This document shows, piece by piece, positions 43,335 through 52,700 of a stretch of DNA of 64,000 nt. A program made the translations under genes and the position numbers. The DNA lies in assembly GCA_964464175.1 (NCBI GenBank), contig CAYXFD010000010.1, forward strand, positions 28,081 to 92,080, given 5' to 3'. The first letter of the stretch is position 1; every line of letters starts with the position of its first letter. The stretch comes from CAYXFD01 sp964464175 (GTDB taxonomy: Bacteria > Cloacimonadota > Cloacimonadia > Cloacimonadales > JAJBBL01). Under the pieces are notes generated by a model. The model ran no database searches. It was not told the DNA's origin and was given only the letters and a program-made list of their open reading frames with translations.

Positions 43335-46322
43335 ATGAAAAACTTACAGATTATGCTGATATTGTTAATATCATTAACTATACCCAATATCATCACTGCT
43401 CAAACCTTCCTCTGGGAAGAGAGTTTTGATCCTGATCCCGGTAACTGGACATTGGAAGCCAACTGGTCGATAACCTTAGGTTACTTACAGTTCAACTGGA
43501 CTCCTACCCAGACAAATTATAGTCTTTCTGCAACCTCACCGGTAATCACCCTCCCTGCTAATACCGGAGATCTGCATATAACTCAATGGATAAACTATTT
43601 TACCAACCCTGCTTCCGAGGCTTTTGAGATTGCAGTCTTAGTAGGGGATACTGCCCATGTTCTCTGGTCACATAGCAACGGAATAGATTGGGGTAGTTCC
43701 GGAGGAGAGCTGTTAACCTTATCCTTGATACCTTTTCAGAATGAAGATATTCAACTCCGTTTTCGCAGCTGGGGATCAACTACCTGGAATATCAACTATT
43801 GGAGGATATATCATCTCGGTATAGAAGAGTCTTTTGATAATGATCTGGAAGCTTCAGCTATCAGCGGCAATACAACTCCAAGTGCCGGAATCCCTACAGA
43901 TTATACTGTCGAGATTCGTAACAACGGTGTCAATACCCAGACAGATTATACCGTAAAGCTAATGCAGGAAGGGAATGTCGAGATCTCCTCAGTTCCGGGA
44001 AATCCCATTACAGCAGGACAGGCGATAAATTACGTACTTAGCTGGACACCGCTAACTGAAGGTCAAACTTCTCTTTACGGTGAAGTAGTTTTAGCTGCTG
44101 ATGAAGTACCGGACAACAATATCACTCCCTCTTTGAACGTCTTTGTTCACCAGGAAGGGTCTGTTGCTGTAACAGTAGGAACTGAAACGAATCTCTCTTA
44201 TGAAATACCTTTCAATTTTTACTGGCGAAACAGTCTTACCCAAACAATATATATGGCTTCAGAACTTAACATCGGCGGTCTTTTAACTGGTATTTCCTAT
44301 TATAACAGTTTTCAAACCAACATTGCCAATCACCCTACCCGTATCTGGGTAGGAGAAACAGATCAGGACAACTTGACTGATGGCTGGATACCTTCCACGG
44401 AATTGGAACTGGTCTTTAACGGTAATTTAGACTTCCCGAACGGAGTAAATGAGATCAGCATTTCATTCGACCCTCCTTATGTTTATAATGGCGGTAATCT
44501 TGTTGTGATGGCTCAAAGACCAATGGACACAACTTACCACTCTTCCATGGACCGTTTCTATTATAGCAATTCACCATTATATCCAGACAGAACAAGACAC
44601 CAGCACTCCGATTATATTGAATTTGACCCGGCAAATCCTACCGACGGAACTCTCTTAAGCAGTTTACCCAATTCAACTTTTTTCTTTGTCACTGCGGGAA
44701 TGGGAATGGTCGAAGGATATGTTTATGACGCTTCGTCAAACAGCCCAATGGCTGGGGTTAGTATTGAAATCCTGAATACCAGTTACACAACCTCAACAAT
44801 TAATAACGGTTACTTCGCAATACCCTACCTACCGGAAGGATATCATGATGTGCAGGCTTCAATTTTTGGTTACTACATCTCTGTTCTGGAGGATGTACTA
44901 ATAGAAGAAGACGAGACGACTACCGTCAATTTTTCCTTAACTCAGCTCCCGACAGTCACTGTTTCCGGAAGAATTGTCGGCAGTGACCAGCCGGATATAG
45001 GACTCGGCAATGCCCTGATTGCGATGGACGGATATTTTTTTTACCAGACCGGCAACAACCCGAATGGATTCTTCTCAATTCCCGGTGTCTATGCCGATCA
45101 GATATATCAGATGACCGTGCAGAGAAACGGATATTCCGATCTCAACATAGATATCCCTGTTGGCGATACCGATCTCGATCTGGGAGATGTAATAGTCAAT
45201 GAACTTGCTTTTCCTCCTGCTGAAGTAAATGCCACAATACTTCCCAATAATCTCGAAGTGCATATTGACTGGACACCACCCGCTAATATGACCCTGGACA
45301 TGTCACGATACGATTACGGTGTTATTGGACCTGATTCTTCAGCGAGATCCGTACCGGATATTCCTTCAGCAAAAGTAATGCAGGATAGGAATTGTAGGAT
45401 AATCAGGACCAACAATCCTAATCCAGATCTGTCCGGCAGTGTTGATAACTTTTATCAGCGCTCTTCGGACAGGATCCTGATAGGCTTCATTATCTACCGT
45501 CTGCCAGCAGGAGAAGAGGAAAATCACCAAACATGGGATGAGATCGCTACCATTCCTTCAACAGAAACATCTGTCAGAGATACCGGCTTGCCCGGGCTCT
45601 TAAACGGAATATATCTCTATGCCGTCCGTTCTCTCTATTCAAATAATGTTCTCTCCGATTATACTTTATCTAATCCCATATTTTACGAGGAACAGATCCC
45701 GGATATTGTCGGTCTTGAGGCTAATCTCGATACAGAGGGTGTTGAACTCACCTGGGATTGGGCATACAGAGATACACAGGCAACTGCCCGGAGCAAGTAT
45801 CACCCCATTTCCACCAAGAACAGAACTGAGGAAAGAGCTTTTATCGGCTTCCTGATCACCCGTAACGGCAATCTTATCGCCGAAGAGGTTTTGGAGACTC
45901 ATTTTACCGACGATTATCTTCCTCCCGGCAACAGCACGACTGCCTATACTGTGATCGGTGTTTTTACGAACGGCAGTACAAACATGCTTCATACAGAGTT
46001 GATAACCTCAGAAACCGGCGAAGCCGATACTACGATACCTTCCAATATCACCATGCTCTCCGGCAACACTCCCAATCCTTTTAACCCTTCTACAACGATA
46101 CACTATTCTCTGGAAAGAAGTGAGAGGGTTAAGATAGAAATTTTCGATGTCAGAGGGAGACTGGTAACGACTTTGATCGATAAAATGCTGCCAGCCGGAA
46201 GTTATGCCGTAACATGGGATGGAATAAAAGACCTGGAGTCTGTCAGCAGCAGCGGAATTTACTTTTACCGGATGACTGCCGGCTCATTTGTTTCAACAAA
46301 AAAGATGTTGATGATCAAGTAG
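43335..46322 (+). CDS. Large secreted modular protein with C-terminal FlgD-Ig/type IX sorting domain
   Basis: A 995-residue exported protein. It has a signal peptide (cleavage near TAQ at residue 23), an N-terminal jelly-roll or MAM-like module (about 24-165, starting LWEESFDPDPGNW), a CARDB-like module (about 168-270), a further beta module (275-455), two carboxypeptidase-regulatory-like beta-sandwiches (459-640; VEGYVYDASSN and VSGRIVGSDQPD), two Fn3-like modules (640-890) and a C-terminal sorting domain from NPFNPST (residue 914) to the final KMLMIK. ATG 43335 is chosen because the signal peptide begins there; the frame opens earlier at 43284. It is a paralogue of the next gene. Probably surface-bound or released, function unknown. 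Confidence 0.85.
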   Translation: MKNLQIMLILLISLTIPNIITAQTFLWEESFDPDPGNWTLEANWSITLGYLQFNWTPTQTNYSLSATSPVITLPANTGDLHITQWINYFTNPASEAFEIAVLVGDTAHVLWSHSNGIDWGSSGGELLTLSLIPFQNEDIQLRFRSWGSTTWNINYWRIYHLGIEESFDNDLEASAISGNTTPSAGIPTDYTVEIRNNGVNTQTDYTVKLMQEGNVEISSVPGNPITAGQAINYVLSWTPLTEGQTSLYGEVVLAADEVPDNNITPSLNVFVHQEGSVAVTVGTETNLSYEIPFNFYWRNSLTQTIYMASELNIGGLLTGISYYNSFQTNIANHPTRIWVGETDQDNLTDGWIPSTELELVFNGNLDFPNGVNEISISFDPPYVYNGGNLVVMAQRPMDTTYHSSMDRFYYSNSPLYPDRTRHQHSDYIEFDPANPTDGTLLSSLPNSTFFFVTAGMGMVEGYVYDASSNSPMAGVSIEILNTSYTTSTINNGYFAIPYLPEGYHDVQASIFGYYISVLEDVLIEEDETTTVNFSLTQLPTVTVSGRIVGSDQPDIGLGNALIAMDGYFFYQTGNNPNGFFSIPGVYADQIYQMTVQRNGYSDLNIDIPVGDTDLDLGDVIVNELAFPPAEVNATILPNNLEVHIDWTPPANMTLDMSRYDYGVIGPDSSARSVPDIPSAKVMQDRNCRIIRTNNPNPDLSGSVDNFYQRSSDRILIGFIIYRLPAGEEENHQTWDEIATIPSTETSVRDTGLPGLLNGIYLYAVRSLYSNNVLSDYTLSNPIFYEEQIPDIVGLEANLDTEGVELTWDWAYRDTQATARSKYHPISTKNRTEERAFIGFLITRNGNLIAEEVLETHFTDDYLPPGNSTTAYTVIGVFTNGSTNMLHTELITSETGEADTTIPSNITMLSGNTPNPFNPSTTIHYSLERSERVKIEIFDVRGRLVTTLIDKMLPAGSYAVTWDGIKDLESVSSSGIYFYRMTAGSFVSTKKMLMIK

Positions 46323-46720
46323 CGTATAAACAAATGAGTCTATCTTACTATGAGTTTCAGGAAAGAATATCATACAATGCTTTCCAGAACCTGATGGTTA
46401 AATCCTGTCATTTTCCAGCAAATATCTTGCAAAAAAAATGGCTTACATTCCACGTTTTTCTTGACATTGATTGTTAAAAAATGACACTTGCTTATCTATG
46501 AATAGTTCTTAGATGTCATTTGTCTATTGTGACCGACAATTAAGGATTATTCTGAGAAAGACCAGATAATAAAGCAGGAACCATTAAGGAGGACATAAGT
46601 AGTTACTTGCTCTTTACAGCGAAAACAGACTTCTATTCATATATACCATTTCCCGGAGTTCCAAAGGAAGATATGAGTAGATGATAACCATAACTCTTTG
46701 CATTCAAAAGGAGATTTTCC
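46323..46720. other. Intergenic region between the two giant secreted-protein genes
   Basis: About 400 bases. A TTGACA near 46463 has no good -10 partner. No hairpin terminator with T run was found after the first gene, and I see no coding frame or RNA gene. The next gene has its own AAAAGGAGA box. Confidence 0.4.
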
Positions 46721-49700
46721 ATGAAATCATTGCTTCTTTCTACATTACTGATAATACTCTTATCGATCCCTTCTCTTGCTCTGGCTCAGACTTACCTCTG
46801 GGAAGAGAATTTTGATCCCCCTCATGTAGGATGGACATTAGAAGACAACTGGTCTATGCAGACCGGGAATATGTATTTCAACTGGTCTCCATCTGTAACA
46901 GATTACAATCTCTCAGCCAGCTCTCCTGTTATCACTCTTCCGGACAATGCAGGGGATCTGCTCGTTACTCAATACGCAACTTACTTTTCTTATGTTGACG
47001 AAGCTTTTGAAATAGCTGTTTTGCATGGAGATGAAGTTGATATCTTATGGTCTCATACCGGACCTAACAACTGGGGTACCTCCGGAGGTTCCCTTCTGAC
47101 TTTGTCACTGATTCCTTATCAAAACCAAAACATTCAAATCCGTTTTCGCAGTTATGGTACCAGTACATATAATACTGACGGCTGGTGGATTTATCATCTG
47201 GCGATAGAAGGCTCCTTTGACGATGACCTGGAAGCTTTGAGTATCGCAGGACCAACAACTCCGAGTGTCGGAACTACCGCAGATTACACGGTAACCGTCC
47301 GGAATAACGGCGTGAATACCCAGACAAACTATACCGTGAAACTGATGAAACAGGGAGAAATAGAGTTGGGTTCCGTTCCCGGTACTGTCATTGAAACAGG
47401 AGAAACTGCCGATTTTACCTTTTCCTGGACACCTGCAGAAGAAGGTCCGACCTTTCTTTATGGAGAAGTTGAGTTGGACGATGATGAGGTTCCGGAGAAT
47501 GACACAACCGTACCATACAATATTGTTGTGATGCCCGATGATGTTCTCGTTGTAACAATCGGAACGGGTACAGAAACTAACACCACAACAGGAGCTGCCC
47601 CTGTTAATATCTATTACCGCAGCATTCGGACACAAACCGTTTACACTGCTGCCGAACTAAATCAACAGGGTTTGTATGGAACAAATGAATTTATCTCATT
47701 AGCCTATTATGTGACAAGTCCTCCGCTATACAATATGCCTAATTTCCGTATCCGAATGCGTCATACAACGGCAACGGATGCTTCCGAACATATCGAAGGA
47801 CCTTATGAACTGGTCTATCAGAACGCTTCTTTTATGCCGGAAGGAGACTCCTGGAACCTGATGGCTTTAGCTAATCCCTTCGAATGGAATGGTATCGATA
47901 ATATTTTAGTCGATACGGCATTTGACATGGTTGAGCCTACCTATAATGCATCCGGACAGCAATATATCTTTGCCTCCGATAATGGAATGAGATATATTCG
48001 TTCTGACAGCTCAAACCAGGGTGAGGCAGTGACCACATTAATTGCCGCTTACAAACCGCAGCTGCAGATTCAATACACACCCGGAATGATCTATGAAGAC
48101 GACATGGCGGCAATAACTATTTCAGGACCGCCAAACCTGTCCCCCGGCTCGGAAGGAACCTTCTTTATTACAGTACGTAATATGGGCACTAATGATCAGG
48201 ACAATTATCCTATCCGTTTGATGCGGGATGGAGATATCGAGTTAACTTCAATTGTCGGTACTGTAAATCTGGAGCAGTATCAATCTCATACCTATGAAGT
48301 TAACTGGACACCAGCCATTGCCGATGAAGGGGTCCTGACTATCTGGGGCGAAGTTGCTCTCGTTGGTGATGAGAATCCTGTAAATAATACAACTTACACT
48401 ATTGATTTGGTCGTAGCAGATGCTTTTTCCGGAGTCTATAGCATCAATCATGACGGCACCGGTGATTTCATTTCATTCACTCAGGCTCTCAACAGCCTGA
48501 CAGCTGTTGGAGTTGACGGTCCCACTGTTTTCGAAGTTGCTGACGGTACATATACCGAACAGCTTGTTGTTACCGAAATCATGGGAGCTTCCGAAACCAA
48601 TACGATAACCTTCACGGGTACAGGCGACACCATTGATGATGTAGAGCTCACTTATAACCCTTCGGATACCAACAACCGCCATATTGTAAAGCTCGATGGT
48701 GCAAAACATGTGCGTTTCGATAATCTCAAGATTTCTGTTGATGAAACTGCTGGTTACGGCTGGGTTTTTCATATTACCAATGCTTCGGAAAATATCGAGA
48801 TCACTAACTGTCATTTATCAACTGTTACAACCTCTACTTCAACCTTTTACAGCGGTATTATTGTGTCCGGCAGCCCTACCGGTTCAACTACTACCGGGAA
48901 CAACGTCAATACCATCCTGATCGAGAGTAATACTATCGTTGGCGGCTATTACGGAATAACACTCGTTGGAGCTGCTGAAACACTTCTGCAAAACGCTACA
49001 GTGACAGGAAACACTATACAAGATGCTTATTATCACGGTATCTATGCTAATCAAACCACTGAACCGGTAATCAGCGAAAACAGTATCAATATGCGTTCTG
49101 AGGGAACAACCACAAATTTCGGCAGCGCTATCTACAGCATGAATTCCGACGGACCTTTTGAATTCAGTAGAAACAGAATCTTAAACCCCGGACAGTATGG
49201 TATATATATTTCGGCTTCTAATTCCACGGAACAGCCATCCCTGATCGCTAACAACATGATAGGAGGCGGCTTCAGAAACACCGGCACTCTGGCAGCCGGT
49301 ATCTACATCACAACCAGCTCGAATGTCGGAGTATATTACAACAGTATTAATAACGACTCACTCAGCGGCAGAGGTATTTATTCTCTTGATACTGTCACTC
49401 AGTTGTACATCAAGAATAACTCTTTTGTTTTTTCCGGCACGGGAAACGGTTATGCTGCCTATCATGTCTCCACTGCCGGTTTGGCTGCCCATGATCATAA
49501 CAACTATTACAGCGGAACAAGCTCAAATTTCGTCTATTACGGAGCAGAAATTTCCAATTTATCAGCCTTACAGGCCGTCAATATCCCCGAAAATAATGAC
49601 CAGAATTCTTTGGATGTTGACCCGCTTTATCTCGATAATTATAATCTGGATATTGACCCAGCATCTCAGTTGATCGGAGCAGCTGTACCCCTGCCGGAAG

Positions 49701-52700
49701 TCCTTACCGATTTTCACGGAAATCCTCGTCACCTTGAATATCCTACCCTTGGAGCTCATGAAATTGATCTCGCAAACTTCGGAACGCTCGACGGCTTTGT
49801 CTTTGACTTGTCTGATAATGAACCACTCAGTGGTGTTAATGTTCAGGTGGGCGATACAAATTACTCGACATTGAGCGGGGACAATGGTACTTTCCTGATA
49901 CCGTTCGTTATGCAGGGTACCTATAGTGTAACAGCAAGTCTCTTCGGTTATCATGATCAGACAATTGAGAATGTGGTTATCATTCCCGAAGAAACAACCA
50001 CTCTTACCTTTAATATCGCTCAATTAGCCAATGTGACGGTTTCCGGACAAGTCGTGGGAAGTGATTATCCAACTGTGGGGATAGAAAATGCCGAGTTATT
50101 CCTGACGGGGTACCATGATTATAATACAATATCCGGAGCTAACGGAATGTTCACCATTCCCAACGTTTATTCAAACCATACATACACATTGACTATCTAC
50201 GCAGAAGGTTATTCCGTATATCAGGAAGATGTTATTGTAGGAAATACCGATTTAGACCTGGGGATCCTGATCGTTGATGAAATTGCCTTCCCTCCGAGGA
50301 ATGTTATAGCCACGCAAAGTGCGGATGATACATCTGTTGACCTGATCTGGAATACACCCATTCCGGTTGTCAGTTACCTCTATGACTTTGAAGATGGTGA
50401 GCAGGGCTGGACTACAGGAGCAATTGGGGGCGCTGCTGACCATTGGCAACTGGGAACTCCCGCTCAAACAAATATCAACTCCGCCCACAGCGGAACAAAC
50501 GCCTGGATGACCAGACTGAACCAAGACTATGATAATAATGCCAATACCTGGTTAAGGTCACCGGAACTTGATCTGACCAATATGCAGGATGTTTACTTCT
50601 CGGTCTGGCTCAATATCTGGTGTGAAAGTGGCTTTGACGGCATGATACTGGAAGCTTCGACTGACGGAGGAAACAACTGGATTCATGTCCGCTCTGATGA
50701 TTCAGCCCCCTTCGAATTCTATAATAACAGCAGTACTTCGGGCCCAATAGACCCTCCTAAATGGTCGGGAAGAACTCCGGGTGTTCATGGTATCTGGACA
50801 GAATTCTCAACCTTTATCCCGGAGCTTGCCGGAGAGAACAGCGTTTATTTCAGATTCCGCTTTGGGAGTGATAGTTCAGTGATTACTGAAGGTATTGCCG
50901 TTGATGATGTCTATATCGGACAGGAACCTCCCTCCGACATAGTCAGTGATCTTACGGCTAATACCCAAATTCTTCTTTTTGATACAGAGCAAGAACGAAG
51001 CTCAAGGTTGATAGAGGGCTATGTTATTTACCGTTTCCTCTATGAAGATCTCAATAATGAAGATAATTGGCTCGAACTGGCTACCGTTGCCGATACTACC
51101 TATACCGATCTTACCTGGGATACTGCCGCCGGTGGTTTTTACCGTTATGCCGTAAAAGGGGAATATACTAATAATGTTCTATCTCCTCCGGCTATCTCAA
51201 ATTGGGTCGGAAAAGATATGACCACAAATGTGACGGTAAACATTACAACGGATGTAGGAGATAGTGCCGAAGGAGCAGCAGTTCAACTATTCTACCAGGA
51301 TCAGGACCCTGACGGCAACAGCCCTGTTTTTTCAGGCACTGCCGCAGGAACCGATCCCTCGGTTGCAACCTTACTCAATGTCTTACGCGGGATATATAAT
51401 ATAGAAGTAACCCTGCCCGGTTACACCACTTATACTCAATCAGACGTAAATATCCAGACTCCTACTGTTCTTGATGTTGTTCTGGACGAAATCCCCTATC
51501 CCCCGGTTAACCTTGTTTATACTGCCGGAAACAATCTCGTCAGCCTTGGCTGGGATGCTCCCAACCCCGCGGCAATGAGAGATAATCCGAATACTCCTTC
51601 TTATTCCGAAGTTTTCTCCAAGCTTCAGGAGATGGGTATCACGGACAAAGAGGAGATGGAGAGAGAGATCAGAGCTATTCTGAGCTCTTCCTCCGGTAAC
51701 CTGCAAGCAGAAAACAGGAACAGTAGAAATGAGACAAGAACAAATAATCGCAATAACCGAGCTCTCCTTGGCTATAATGTCTATCGTGATGGAATGCAGA
51801 TAAATACTGATCCGGTCGAAGTAACTGTTTACAATGACACAACGGTCGAAAATAATGTAACTTACATATATTATGTCACCGCCGTCTATACCCTCTCCGA
51901 ATCCGAGCCCTCTAATTCAATATCAGTTGTACCTGGTCCCAATCAGTTGATAATCATTGGAGAAGATACCACCTCCGCAAATACCTTACCCTTTAACTTC
52001 TACTGGCGCAACAGTCTCTCCCAGACTATCTATATGGCAGATGAATTAAACATTGCCGGTGTTATAACACAAATTCAGTATTATAGTTCATTCTCAACAG
52101 ATCTGCAGAATATGCCTGTAAAAATCTGGATGGGGCTGACCAATCAAACTGACCTGACCGCCGGTTGGATACCCTCCACCCAATTAGAACTCGTCTTTGA
52201 CGATAATGTAGATTTCCCGTCAGGAGAAAACACGATCGCTATTGATCTTGATGAGTTCTTCTTCTACGACGGAACCCAGAATCTGGTTGTTTTCGCTAAC
52301 CGTCCGATGGATACAACTTATTATAGTTCACTCGATCACTTCTATTACAGCACTACTGCTCATGAGAACCGTTCGAGGAACATCAATTCAGACTCAGTGG
52401 AATACGATCCTGCTAATCCACCTGATGGCGGAACTCTGACGAACCGTGTTCCCAATACCGGATTATATGTAGTAACAGTAGGCATGGGTTCTCTGGACGG
52501 CTATGTTTATGACGAAAATGACCAACCGATGGCAGGGGCAATGATAACGGTTGCCGGTACCGATTTCGTTCAGTACAGTAATGTCCAGGGTTTCTATCTA
52601 TTCCCCTTCATGTACGAAGGAACCCATTCCGTTACCGCTTCCAAGTTCGGATACTATGACGGCGTGGCAGAGAACGTAGTAGTCGAGGAATACGAAACAA